Shown here: positions 9,440-22,500 of the stretch, piece after piece
Layout of the letters: each line of letters starts with the position of its first letter
Position numbering within the stretch: the stretch's first letter is position 1
Source: Salarias fasciatus
Lineage: Eukaryota; Chordata; Actinopteri; Blenniiformes; Blenniidae
NCBI RefSeq assembly: GCF_902148845.1
Contig: NC_043748.1
Coordinates: 12,988,445-13,052,444 of the forward strand
Length of the DNA: 64,000 nt
Direction: 5' to 3'
Notes under the pieces: generated by a model
Told to the model about the DNA's origin: nothing
Database searches by the model: none
The model's input: the letters and a program-made list of their open reading frames with translations, nothing else
Position numbers and translations under genes: made by a program

Positions 9440-12400
9440 TTGTGTGACTCCTCTCTCATGTTTGTGGGTCAGGTCAGCCGCCATCGGCCCGGCGCCGCGG
9501 AAGCTTTTCGGGAGTGCCGCTGTGAGCACGGCTCACACCTAAGCTTGTTTATCTGTGGCCTCTTTCAAGTATGCCGGCACGTCGTTAACACCAACTCTGT
9601 TAAAGGCAATAGCAACTGAGCCGAACCGTACGGGGACACCTGAGTGTTGACATATCTGGCAGGTCAGTGTGTCACGTCTGGGAGCCGACCCTCCCTGCGT
9701 CGGCCTGCGAATGCCTCCTAATTAGATTAGCGGACGGACCGGGGGAAATAGCGCGGGGGCAGGAAAAAATATGACGCAAGGAGCGGAGAGCACTTTGCAG
9801 GGAGTCGTCAGGTTGATGTCAACATGAGCTGAGTCAGTCTTCGGAGGACACATCGGCCCTTTCATGACGGCTATGAATTTCCCGAGTGTGTGTTCACAGT
9901 GTCGGCATACGGGACATACGATCTGCGGTGCGAGCGGAGGTTTGCTCAGAGAGAGCCAGGAACACCGACACATCTTTATCGAACTTATTTTAAACAGGAA
10001 AAGTCTAGACGGGAGCAAGCCGCAGTCTCCAGCGTCGCTCCGGACTCCCCCGATGCTGAACTTACACTTTGTATCCAAGGCAAATTTATATGTTTGAATT
10101 TCATGCAGGTTTAAATTTAAAGCCTATAAACAGAAAAAAAAAACGAAAACGTGACCTTTAGCACAAACTACCGTCGCTCGGGGAGCTCTGTGGCGCTTTG
10201 CCCCCTGTGTGGAATAAAAGCAGCCTTAAGGCTGGCGGCTGCACGGCGGCCGGCGATAAAGGAGTGTGAGGTTTCAGCTCGCTCAGCTCATTTCTGCCGG
10301 TCCGTTTTCACTAAAAGACTGTCTGTCCTTGAAATATCAAGTTTAACTCAGGCTCCCTAATTAAACGAACCGCTCAGGAACAACTGCATTTAACCCTTTC
10401 ACGCCTCCCTCAACTGCTCAGCCACACAGATTCTGATATTTGTAGTTCTCTGGTTGCGCTTTAATAAAGTGTAGTTTTAAATTTAGATTCAACTATCCAT
10501 TCATTTATTCAACAGTGGTAATAAGCAGCACTTTAGAAGAAGGAAGATTAGTTTCTTTGGTTGTTTTCACTCAGTCTGAACTTAATTTCAGTATAAAGCC
10601 TATTTAAATGAGACCTTCTGGTTTAAAATAAAGTGAAAAAACCTCCTTTAACTGTTGCATTATGCATGTTTTTACAAACTGCATTGTTTTGTGGCTAATG
10701 CCAGTTATATAGCAACGAGGAATCTCTATTATGTTGACGTCTCAGCTCAGCTCTCAGCGTTTGTGGAATTTGGAAAAAAAAAAAAAAATTAAGGATTTCT
10801 TTGAAATTATTACAATTTACTCGATGGTTTGGCGGACTGGATTGGAGTCTCTTGCGAGCCGGCTTTGGCCCACGGGCCTTATGCTTGACACCCTCTAATT
10901 TTCATGCTTTAACTATATTCATAACAGCTTCAAATAGTTTTGCTGTTTTATTCGATATGTTTACTTTGCCGGACAGTTTTGGGAGCGACTCCTCAGTCAG
11001 CCCACTTTTATGGAGTAATCAACTCCAGATATCTGCTGTGGGAAACTTTAAACACTGTTTTAAAGTGGCTCTTTAAACCAGCTACTCCATATTTTCCTCA
11101 TTGTTAGTAGAATAATATTGTTTCTAATATACTAACAGATACATAATTAATTATGATTTTTGTTGCCAAAACTCACATTTCATTTTAGTATCTGAGAACA
11201 AGCAAATGTCCACTTGAAATGCTGGAGTCTTGAGGCGAAGCTGATAATAAGTGTGCGTGCATTTCGGTGGACCGCAGTGTTTCTCGATGGAGGCCAGAGA
11301 TCTCCGGCCGTCTGGTTTCTTGGTAAATATGGGGTCAGATGGAGTCGGTGACCTGATATCTCAGCAGATCCCATCCAGACCTACTTTAAACATGCGCTAC
11401 TTTTTAATCCCGTCTCGGCACGCGGTTCAGGCAGGTCACTGATAAGAGCACCCAATACCTGCAAGCACACGACCTCAATATGACAGACAAACACACACCA
11501 GTCAGCCTATGATATTTCATATGTGTGTTTCTATATCGCTCAGTTTGAAGCCCACGTCTGTAAAACGCTGCTCTATAGAAGAGCTGAGTGTTTTATGACT
11601 CTTGTGGAGAAGAGTTCAAACTGACGGAAAACAGAGCAATATCAGGAGTTGATTCAGTTTGTGCGAGTGACCCCAAAGACTCTCATTGATTTTCTCTCAG
11701 CGGGAAGGATCAAAAGTCTCAGAATTAAGAAAAAAAACATCTTTGAGCCCACAAAAATAATCCAGAACATCAACAGCTTTGCTTTCGCTTCTGTTTATGT
11801 GTTTATTTATCATTATTCCTGTGTTTCCTTTTGATCCTCGGTATCTCTGATGTTGCTCCCATTTGTTCTATTTTAAATACGTCGTGGGTTTTTTTCCACT
11901 TCTCTTGATTAGAAGCGACTTTGTAAATACTCCTCGGGAAGTCTTCGTCATTACATTTAGATGTTGAGTGATATTGAAGTCTGTGGCTTCAGGTTACTGA
12001 AGATTTACTTAAAATGCAGCCGGCGACGTTTCCCATTCATCCAAACGCGTCGCGCATTTCCATTCCCCTCCTGCTCCTCTCCTTTCATCATCAAAGTGCC
12101 AAATCTTTTCACTTCTACAGGAAATCTTTCACTTTTGTTGCATCCTGCAGACTGGTCTTTTATATACGGAGTTCTCTGAAGAAAATCAATTTATTTACTA
12201 ATTATTTAGGCGTTGGTTCTATAAAGCCTGGGGAGTATTTCAGGAGTCGGTTTGTATCCAAATCTCATCAAATAATATTAATGATGCTATGATTTATATT
12301 AAAATCTGTAGGCAATGTGTAAACCCAGTCAAAATCACAAATATTTTCATGATTTGTAGCTTAAAAATGTGGCTGAAGAGATTCATCTTTTACCTTTAAT

Positions 12401-12480
12401 ACAGTGTTCAGTGCTGTTGGAACCGGTGACACATTTCTGGGTTTAAAATCATGAACTCAGTTGAATAATTGCCTCATTCC
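9440..12480. other. Intergenic, no gene seen
   Basis: Open frames here are short and have no recognisable family features. A copy of the GGCCCGTGGGCC-type repeat lies at about 10815-10900. A moderately GC-rich patch at 9475-9760 and another around 10180-10280 look unique, but nothing functional can be assigned. Confidence 0.4.
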
Positions 12481-14120
12481 TAATCTTTTGGGGCAAAAAG
12501 CTGCACCTAATTTAGAATAGTTGATAATAAAATGTTATGGAGGTAAAACACCACAGTCTGTCTTTTAGAAAAAGCACCAAAGCGTTTAAAAGGAAGCTGC
12601 AAACAGTAAATTAAAACAAATGAAATTACAGTTCAAACAAGAATATGATGTAGAAAAAAAAATATGCAAAGAAATCATTTTTAAAATAAATGAAATAGAA
12701 TTTAATTCACTCAACATGGAGAAACTCGGTTTTCAAAGCAGCTCCACATCGCACAAAGATGTGAATAGAATATAGGATTATATTATTAAAATATTATAAG
12801 TTAGTAACATGAAGTTGATGCAGTGATGAGAATAAAAACACTCAGAATCAATGAACAAACAGAATTAAACTAAATACCATGGGGAAAATGAAAAGTTTCC
12901 AAAAATTATCAAATGTTCCAATAAAGACTGGCAATAAAACAGTTTTAGGAGCTTGATAATCAAATAAAAAAAGTTTAAAGCTGCATTAAAAAACCGATAA
13001 GTGATGGTGTCTGGCTGATTTATAGAGAATTCCATATTCTGGGTGTTTAAAGTTAAAAGTCAGCTTCACAGTTTTCCTCTGATTTAGGACGGAAACATTT
13101 AATAAAACGGCACATTGGAACATTTTCCTTCAGGTTAAACCATAAAGTCAAAGTTATAGATGATTATAATAGTTTTAAAATCTGCTCTAAAATAATCACG
13201 CAGCCAATGTAGTGAAACTAAAACACTTTATGTTCTCTAGTTTCCGAGCTACAAATGAGGTCAACTGCCTGATAAAACATTAAAAGTCTTGATGCGTCTC
13301 ATTTGTGCTTCAGTTTAGTTTTCAGGCTGGGTTTCGGGATAAATAAACTTGAGTGATTTTATCTGAAAACGCTGAACAAATAAATGGTCCTTTTGCTTGT
13401 CGGACTGTCTCGGATCCTTCCAGGGTTTTCTGTGTGTGTCTCAGTTATGTAAGGCTTAAGACGCTTGCTGTGCTGATCTAATGGGGCACTGCGAAGAATT
13501 GACCCCAATCTCATCTCATTGGCTTACGCCGGTTGTCGTCATGGGGCCTTTTTAATGGCGTTGTCAGGGCGTGTTTACGTCTGCAGGTTTGTCCTTCTCA
13601 GGTTACTATTGATAGATGAAGCTATAAACTTTATTGGTTATAAACATATGAAGTCCTGTCTGTGAAATTAGCTCTGAAATCTTTCGTCCTGACCTGTTTC
13701 CCCTGTAAAGATGTTCAGTATCGTTTCTGATCTCGAGTCAAGACCTTTAAGATAAATTCTTGTCCACCCCCACCAAAAAATCTGACTTTTTGGACCTCTA
13801 AAACATCTATAATAAACAAACTTGTGAACCTAATGGTGCAGAACTAAAGCTACATTCAATGAAACTAAATTCAGTATTTTAACTTCTCCAGATAAACGCA
13901 TGGATCACTGGCATTAGTAATATTAATACTTATGTCTATTATTTAACTCTGTGTGCCTGGTGCAAAACATAATTGTTAGAATGGAGATGAATGTGATTGA
14001 AACTGTACCAAAGCATAAAGCAGAGTGTCATCAGCATAACGACGAAGCTCTTCAAGTTTTTTTAAGGGACCAAGAATTTATGAACTGAAGCAAATAACAG
14101 GATGTAGTTGTAGCTAATTA
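12480..14120 (-). mobile_element. Old, degenerate non-LTR retrotransposon remnant
   Basis: Several phrases match the 3' region of fish LINE repeats by eye, such as AGCTGCATTAAAAAACCGAT near 12980 and GCAGCCAATGTAGTGAAACT near 13200. GTGTCATCAGCATAACGACG near 14026 is the equivalent of ATATCATCAGCAAAACAATG at 8777 in the L2-like copy. The stretch is AT-rich, has no long frame and is heavily mutated. A GC-richer segment at 13440-13570 does not fit the repeat. Boundaries are approximate. Confidence 0.35.
13440..13575. other. Candidate conserved non-coding element
   Basis: Inside a very AT-rich region this 130-base patch has balanced composition, no repeat signature and motifs such as CTAATGGGGC, CTCATTGGCT (a CCAAT-type core) and TTTAATGGCG. 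It resembles the conserved elements found in developmental gene deserts, but no alignment was possible, so this is a guess from composition and motif content. Confidence 0.2.
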
Positions 14121-14499
14121 CTGAGACATTTGATGATTTTGGGATTAAACATAAAGATCACAGTGTTTATTTTACTTTACCAAAACGTGATAAACTGTGC
14201 CTGAACACATGAGCACAGTAAGTCACATTTTGCTTTATTTTAGTCCTTTTTGAGTATTTGAGGATGGTTGAAGCTTATTTAGAGAATTTATGATTAGAAG
14301 TGCTAAAATATTAGTGATGTTGGTCAGTTTTGGTCACATTGTGAGTAATTTGTTTGTAGAATTGTTTACTTGTGCATTTTAAAGAAACGACAGTCTAGTG
14401 GAAACAGCAAGATTTAGTCATTTTAGCATAATAATAGAGACCTACCAAAACATTATTACAGAGAGAGAGAGCTAATGATAATGCAGACTGTCAGATGTG

Positions 14500-17400
14500 T
14501 AGACCAAAAATGTAAAAATGACCACTAATATAATAATTATTTCAGCAATTTTAAATGTTATAAAGAATATGATTTAATAATTTTGGCAAATGCATATACC
14601 AAAGTCAATAATGTAGCAATATGCCAAGAATTTGTTAAAATATTTCAGCCAATCACATAATAAGATTATTCAAACTTGAAAAAATGCTAAGACATGAATG
14701 CATTATGTTATTGTGTGGCATCATTACATTTCCAAATGATTTGTGGAATGCAAAAATGAAACCAGCCCATAATTTAATGGCAGTTGATCACATTTATTGC
14801 ATTTCTGCTACATTTAAAATTGCAGAAATTATTACGTTATTGATTGATCTTGGTGTGAAATTTTCAAACTTGACTTTTGTTTTGAAAGCTTGACTTTCCT
14901 AAGTAGTAACCTTCAAAGTTTCTACTTCCATGAAAACTGTTACCTGAGTGTTTTTACCTGCTAAATAAGCAATATTTAAGCTCCGTGCTAACTTCAGCTG
15001 TCTGTTAAATTCATGCTCCGGTTCCCAGTGTGGAAATGAGTTCAATAAATCTCTGCTGTAAAGAGTCTGGCCGGGACCTGCATCAGCATCCTGGAAATAA
15101 TTCATATTTGCCCCCAAACCTCTCCTTCTCGTGAGCGTTTCCTTTGTTTCCCTTCTGGCTCTCCACCAACTTATGTCCCTTTACCGCCGAAACTCCTCGG
15201 CGACTCGCTGAAAACTGGCACCGCAGCACATAAACGCTCAGGTTGCCTCGGCGGAGTCGTGGCGGAGTCCCCGCCCGCCATAAAACCCTGTAATTCTGTT
15301 GTTTGGCTGGCGGGCTGCGGTGAGCTGCGAGCTCCGGGTGCAGCGGCAGCGAGTACGTGGGAGTGCAATTATTAATACGCCATATTTCATTTGAGGCAAC
15401 AACGAAAACACTGCGAAGGAGGAAGGAAAAGGAGGCCGCGGACGGCTCGGCTGTCCTGTAGCCACGGACGGCAAAGTCAGAATATAAAAGAGGCGAACGC
15501 GCATTGAAATTCACGCCACACAAAATGTGCTGAGCACTGTTTGCTGAAGCAGGACCTTGACTTTGATGTTATTTGAGACAGAAATGAAAGCACGTCGACT
15601 TGAACAGTAATTTCTTTTTTTTTTTTCTTTTTTTTTTTTCCTTCCCTTCTCGCTTTCTTTCCGGGAGAATTTGCAGCCGACTGGTTGCACAGTGTTGCAT
15701 CTGAAGCACAATGGCAGCGCTGCGAGATCTGACATTGGGGTTGATTGGTTTCCGTCAAAAAAAAAAAAACACACTCCTATCACACACACACACTGCGAGC
15801 AACAGAGAGGAGACGCGATGCTCGGCTTTGATGTTTGATGAATTTGAAATAATAGTGGAAGTGGTTATGTTGAGTTGGAGATTTTTTTTTTTTTTTTTGT
15901 ATCTTTCTCTATAAAGAATCTCTTTGAATGAGTATTTATAGATTCGGGATTAGATGTTTCTGTCTGGATTACATGCATGGCTGTGCTGTGAAATTGAATT
16001 TCAGCTGATGAAGTAAACGCAGGGAAAATGTGAGATCGGAAATCAAAAGAGTTCCAATAAATCAAGTGTGGTGGATCATGATCTGATCCGTGTCTTCTAA
16101 CGTGACAGTAGATATTATTAAACATACGATCTGACTCTTTAACTTCAAGTAAACTAGCATTAAAAGACTGTTATTTCAGATTTTGTTCTGCTCGTGTTCG
16201 CTTGATAACTATAATTACATGAATGTTGGGTCTTACTGAAGAGACGAGCACAGAAAAGTGTCCAGAAGTTACAGAAAATTGCACCTTTTGAAGAAACTGA
16301 AGGTATAAATATTGCAGTTTTCCCAGAGAAGGAAAAATGAAGAGCTAAAGCTTAAGTTTATAACATTTACTAAGAAACAGAAAGCGGATTTGATCTGACT
16401 GGAGGTGCTTTGAGCAGGAGTGAGCTCTGGAATATATACAGGTTATGACTCTTTATTTTTTTTTTTTTGTTTTTTTTTGAGGATCACAGTGTATGGAACA
16501 GAGCAGCAGTCGACAGCTGAGGAGAGAAAATTGCTCTTTTGATCTGTGATGCATATTCCTTTTTGATTATATTCATTAATATCCTTTTTTTTAAAAAAAA
16601 AAAAAAACCCAAAATGATTTCTCTCTCCAAACACAGGAAATGAGCTCAGCTGGTGGAGAAAAACTGTCTGTAAGCAAAGGAAACAATTATTGCGAATCCT
16701 GCAGGAGGAGAGAGAGATAACCACACGGGTTTGGTCTGGGTTTGACCTCGGCAGGCCGGGTTTATTTATCCTCCTTCACAGCCGGAGTCGTTCTCACACA
16801 GACCCCGGGGTGGAGGCAGGTACAGTGGATCTCAGGGGGTGGGAGGGCAGTTTGGTGCTGTGAGGCTGTAATCCAGGCTTTAAGGCTTCCACCGGTATTA
16901 GGAGAGGACGCTTTATTAGATTGGAGCTTCTTCTCCTCCGAGGGAGAGACTAATTGGATGCCGGCGAGTCAGGCCCTGGCGTGGTGACGGTGGAGGAGGT
17001 GAATGACGCTCCTCCAACGCCATTAATGGCAATTAATAGACGCTGATGCAACTAGGAAAGCAAGAAATAGCCTGCAAACGGCTGCGTGCTGCCGGCGCAT
17101 CCAGCAGGATCTCATTCCGCCGCGGACACTCCGGCGTGTGATGGAAGGCGCCGGGAAAAAAAACGAATCCTGCGCCTGTAATTAAATTCCTCCCCGCCTG
17201 CATGTCACACCAGTGCGGGGCTGAAAAATTGGCTGCAAATCAATGCACCACGCTGCCACACGAAAGCGACCTGCAGACAAACAAACAAAACAGACTTGGA
17301 GGAGTGAAAAGGGCACAAAACAGCCAGAATTGATTTTTTTTTGGCGCGTGCGAACGCAAAGGAAAGGCACGATGGAAGATTAAAGCCGGAGAGGAGGGAA

Positions 17401-18590
17401 GACGGGGGTGGGGGGAAGCGAGGAAGGTTATTCGGTGTGGAAAAGCGCTCAGGGGCTTTACACACCGGCGTGATAAAACGCAGCCCCATTGAGGGGCAAT
17501 TAGTCCTTTGAGTGAGTGTGATTGAGCATTCTGCGGCGTCACGCCGTCCTGTTTATCTCGCGCAGTGTGAAGAGCTTCTCCTGCCTCTCTGCTCTCTTTA
17601 ATTCTACACGTGTTTCCTGTGTTTTCTTGTGCCTTCCTGGGCTCGGATGAAAAGGAATGCTCCATATGGCGTCCGCATATTTATCGAATCTGATGTTCTT
17701 CTGCATCTTTTTTACACATCCGTGTCTTACCGTGCCTGTTTCTGCCACAAACCTTGATCTATCACTAATGATCAAGACTGAGGCGTATTTATATGTTTAT
17801 GTCTTCGCTTGCTGCCCATAAATTCACTATCTGTTGGGTTTCATTATTCAGGCCCATATGTGTGGAGGGCCTTCGCCCGATTCGCCCGATTCGCCCCCCG
17901 GCTAACAAAACATCCCATTTTCAGCCCACAGTGTCGTAATGTACTCATTAATACTTTAAAGACTCTGTAACAATGCTGCTCCGCCACGGACGCTTTTAGG
18001 CAGTGATTAAAACCCAGGAGGCCCAAGAACACACATTATAGATCTTGGATGTTTTGAGCGGCTGCCAAGGAGATAAAATCAACTCCATGCTTAGCATATT
18101 AAGAGAGCCGAGCCCAAAGCAAACCCTGTAACCTCAGAAAGTCCCTGAAGAGGTCTCTCATGTTCGAAACAAAAAAGTGCAGGTGTCCAAAAACATACAT
18201 GTGAGGTTAAGATTCGTTGAAACTGCCGTGGATGTGAGTTGACGTAATACTCTGTCAACCTGAACTCACCTAAATTGTTCACACGACAACATTTTAAGTC
18301 AAGGATACTGAGAGACCTCGCTGCCACTCTGGAGGCCGCCATTGTTTTTATTGATTGATGCAGCTCTACAGCAACAGGCTATTCTCCTCTTTATATCTCT
18401 AGAAAAGCTGTTTTCACTCACATCAGGAACTGCGTGAATCACGTTGTCATTGAGATGAGATGACAGGATTGTGGAGCTTTTTGAAGACATCTAGTAAGAA
18501 TTTGATCCTCGTTATAAGTTATTTTGGTCCGTTTTTATGCATTGAAAACATTATTATTACACATCTATAATATTCAGTTGTTCTTTTTAG
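14500..18590. other. Intergenic, no gene seen
   Basis: No coding sequence recognised. Poly-T tracts lie at 15613-15641 and 15881-15898, an A run at 15757-15769 and short T/A runs at 16447-16480. The segment 15120-15480 is GC-richer with several overlapping short open frames but no protein signature. The segment 16980-17520 is unique-looking with homeodomain-type motifs, including ATTAATGGCAATTAAT at 17022-17037. A small tandem repeat of TTCGCCCGA sits at about 17874-17897. Confidence 0.4.
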
Positions 18591-18599
18591 ACGAACTCT

Positions 18600-19560
18600 T
18601 TTTTTCAGAAATATTTTATTTTTGGTTTCAAATGCACAACAAATGTACAACAGATGGCAAACAAACAAAAAAGATACTTTTAAATTTACCCCCACAACTC
18701 CCACCCACCCCTGCTCACTCTGAGAAGAAAAAAAGAGAGAAAAAAAGAAAGAAGAAAGAGAGAAAAAAGAGAAAAAAACCACTCCATTTACTACGTTTAA
18801 GTTACAATTTTTAGTTTACAGCTTACGTACATTGACATAAAGCAAAGTATTGTCAGTCTCTTTACAGTTACACCAACAGAGTTTAAATATGGCTGCCAAA
18901 TTTTGACAAAGGTTTTGTGTGATTTTCTTAGACTGCATGTTATCTTTTCTAAAGGCACACAACCATTCATCTCTGTGTACCACTTGGCTAAAAGCAGGGG
19001 GGAATCAGTCTTCCATGTAACCGCAATACACTTTCTAGCTACAAAGCAATTTCGAGGAATTTGATTTGATACTTGTTTAGTGATGCATCAGTTTTCATAA
19101 GATTTCCGATTAAACAAAGTTCTGGGTCTAGGGGAATTAAAACCTCCATGATCTTGGATAGTGTGTCACACAAGTCGAGCCAAAAATTTCCGACCTTTAC
19201 ACATAACCATGTACAACGCATAAATGAGCCAACTTCAGTTTTACACCGAAAGCACAGGTCAGAAAGTTCAGGTTTGGACCTGTGGATTTTTTTCTGGAGT
19301 TACATATAATTGATGCAGAAAGTTGTAATGGATCAATCTATATCGTGCATTAATAGTGGCAGATATGCTGTCCTGACATAACTCAGACCACAGAGAATTT
19401 TCAATTGTAGAATTTAAGTCTGTTTCTCGCCTCTGTTTCGATTTATAAAGTGCTGGTTTCAGGACAGTCTTCTATCAACAGTGAATAAACTTTGGAAATG
19501 AATTTACATGGTACATCGTGATGTAATATTTTTTTCAAATGCTTTTTAGACCAACTCTAA
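18600..19560 (-). mobile_element. LINE fragment, Tx1/L1-type ORF2 C-terminus
   Basis: On the minus strand about 19400-18850 encodes the tail of an L1/Tx1-type ORF2 protein. It reads SATINARYRLIHYNFLHQLY, then the zinc-knuckle-like LCFRCKTEVGSFMRCTWLC, then FLEIALLARKCIAVTWK and PLLAKWYTEMNGCVPLEK. A short 3' tail follows. Everything upstream of this C-terminal part is missing, as usual for 5'-truncated LINE insertions. The reading frame is open over much of its length, which suggests a fairly recent copy, but the element is dead because it lacks the endonuclease and most of the RT. Confidence 0.75.
18724..18778. repeat. Purine-rich (GA/GAAA) low-complexity tract
   Basis: About 55 bases of only A and G, with runs such as AAAAAGAAAGAAGAAAGAGA. 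It lies within the 3' part of the Tx1-type LINE fragment. Confidence 0.85.
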
Positions 19561-19569
19561 CAAAAACAC

Positions 19570-22500
19570 CTCAGTGTTGAAATTCTACATGAAGCAATGT
19601 TTCAGTCAGTGCTAATATAACGTGTAATCACCATTTTAGACCATCAAACATGGTTATTTAATGTATATCACTTGTTTTCAGTAGTTACAGATGGGTGTCG
19701 TGTCAATGTTGCACATTCAAATAGGCTGGATTTTTGTAATAATAGTAGCAACTTTGTTTTATGTAGCCCAATATAGGAGAAGCAAAGGATATGGGCCATC
19801 AAAAAAACAACAACCACAATTCAAGCTTGCTGCATCTCATTCATTTATCTTTAAATGTGTTGCAAAATGATACATTTTCAGGAAAAACTTAGACAATCAC
19901 CTCAGCTCTAAGAATCCAACGGCTGAAAGACACCGAGAGCAAGAAGGGAGAGAAGAACTGTTACGGTACAGCAGCTCAATCAGAGATGGGGAAGAAAAAG
20001 AGGAAAATCTCAAAATGGCTGGGCGAGAAAAGAGACGAGGCGAGGGAATGTGTCTTTCTTCCTCTTCCTGTCAGCGGTGTAGATCATTACCAGTCTTGGC
20101 TGGCGGCTCTCCGGCAGTCAGGGAGAGGTCAGGAAAGCTCCAGAGAGACGGGCTGACAGTCGGGCTCTCATTGAGCTTAACAGCAGAACAGTCGGCAGAC
20201 ACGAGGAGACGCTTTCATGTGGAAATATAGAGAAAATCAGCTTTAAAGGAGGAGTTACGGCTCTTGTATGTGAGCGCCGACCACAAGCGGAGGATGAAAG
20301 CAACCTGAGAGGCCAGCTAATCCAAATAAACAAGAATCTCTCGGCTCGTTCGTTTGGATGTTGATTCTTGACGTTTTAAGCAGCTCATGCATAGATAGTA
20401 TATGACAGTGGATTGTCATGTGGTACAGTGCTCTACCGGTAGTTACTCACATGCACCTGCAGAGGGCACAGAGGTTTCACTCAGCTGAAAGCTGCCCTTC
20501 AGTTTTCTCACTGCGCTCCTCCAGGGTTAATGTGGACGGATTACCGAGGCTTCACACTGCTGTGTATCTGACCGCAGCTCAGCTACACACACTTCATGCA
20601 TACCGGAGTCAGCTATGAATAAAGTCAGCGGTTTCGAGGCCGGCGGTTACTCGCAGAGGGCGAAATAATACCGAGAACTCGCATTCAGGGAACGGACGGC
20701 CAACAAAGAAAGAAAGGCTTGTTTCAGTGAGAATTGACTCCGTTACATATTAGAAGCCAGATTTGAAAGGCGCTGGTGGTGTGGTGATTTCTGGGTTGGA
20801 GTCCAGGCCACGTGTTCCCCTGGAGAGTTTGCATGTTGTTCCTGTATGTGGGTTCTCTCCTGCACTCAAGTTTCTTCCCACAGGCCAAAATGCAAAAATT
20901 TTACCATAAGTGTGAATGTGAGAGTGTGTGTGGTTGTGTTTGCCCTCAGATGGACTGGTGACTGACCCCGAGCGTACCCTACATTTGTGGTTCAAGTGGA
21001 AACGCTTCATTTTCGCATTTTTACGCATGTACACAACAACTGAAAACAAAGTAGCCGTCATGTTGGACAACTTCTGGTTTCCATGGAGACGGAGTCAGAG
21101 CGTTTTCAAAAAGCTGCATCCTCAGTGAGTCCGAGCGGGCACAAACCAGCGAGAGCTCTCCGTCTTCATTTGAAAACGCCACGTAAACAGAGCCTAAGTG
21201 AGCTGGGATCGGCTTCGGTGCACTGGAACAGAAGATTGATGGATGCACCGTAAAATATTCAAAACGAACGCAGCGCTGCGTGAATGATCCTCATTCTGGA
21301 TCCCTCACAGGGCAAACAGCTGCTGGACGGGACATGAACCAAGGGTGTGGAGACCTGGACTCAAACATCCAGCATGCACTTAAACACATAAACAACACAT
21401 CTGTTTTTTTTCTCTTTCTTTTTTCTTTCCTTTGAACATCCTGATCTCAGCTGAGTTTCCATTCAGCTTCAACTCTGTCCATCAAGTTCAGACAGAAATC
21501 TCCAATCTCTCTGCACGCACGTTTGAAATCGAGCCTCTCCGCAGATGGCCCAAGGCACTGAAAGTACTCCGCAAAGGAATAATGACTTTATCTGTCTGGT
21601 GCGGTCTCGTCATTACCTTGTCAGGATTCCTCTAATGAAAGCTACTCCTCTCTTCAGTTCTTCCTTTTCCCAGGTTCTCTTCAGTCTATAAAGGTGCAAT
21701 CAGAGTTCAGAGAGTGGGACTGTGCTTTGCGCTTTACGCTTATTTACTTTCTGCAAAAATCGAGGTCAGAGCAGAAGTAGCTACTAAAGCAAAGGTGATT
21801 CATGCACAAATTATATTAAATGTTTGATTTTATGGTTTAAAATACCGTCGTTTGTGGCCTGAATCTCAGCTAATGCTGTTTCCTCTGAGAAGGCAGATTT
21901 CCAGTCCATCTTATGGTGAACTGTGTTTTCCACAGCTGTGGATTCATTGGTTGAATTTATCATTTAGTGCAGAAACAGTTTTCTTCCTGCTGGGATTGTA
22001 CTGCTCGCCGATCAGCTGTTTTTAACTGTTTATATGAGGGTTCTGGAAAATATCAAGGTAACGATGCAGAATGAGTTGGCAACCCTCGCTCCGATGGTAC
22101 AAACCAGCAAAGGTCAGGGGTCACCAATTCAAACCTCATCTTAGACTTAATTTACCACAACAGAGGCCTTCACTTCAGTGCGATGTGAGTGTGTGTGACG
22201 GTTGATCTCTTTGTGTTTGTCCTGTGATGGACTGGTGACTGCTTCAGGGTGTGCGCTGCCCTTGACCAGACGATGATGGATGAGATCCTGTTTAAGTTAA
22301 CTGTGGTTGAAAATGTGTCAAAGTTTCTTGGATTCTTATTTAATTTTTTTTTTCTTCAAGTTGACGTCATTAAACACTGCCTTGGTTTTTGAGTCAGACT
22401 CTGACAGAAACGTCCCGGCCGGGTCATTTCGGGACACGTCCCCGCAGTCGAGGTTTCACCACGTGTGTTTATCTAAAATAAGAAGACAGTTGAAGGAGTG

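Noticed and set aside
9722-10097. Overlapping 74-118 codon frames on both strands
   Set aside because: No conserved motifs, and frames on opposite strands are equally long, as expected by chance in GC-richer DNA.
15083-15789. Cluster of overlapping minus-strand open frames in a GC-richer patch
   Set aside because: None shows a conserved motif, and the frames run into low-complexity poly-Lys from an A/T tract. No consistent exon model emerged.
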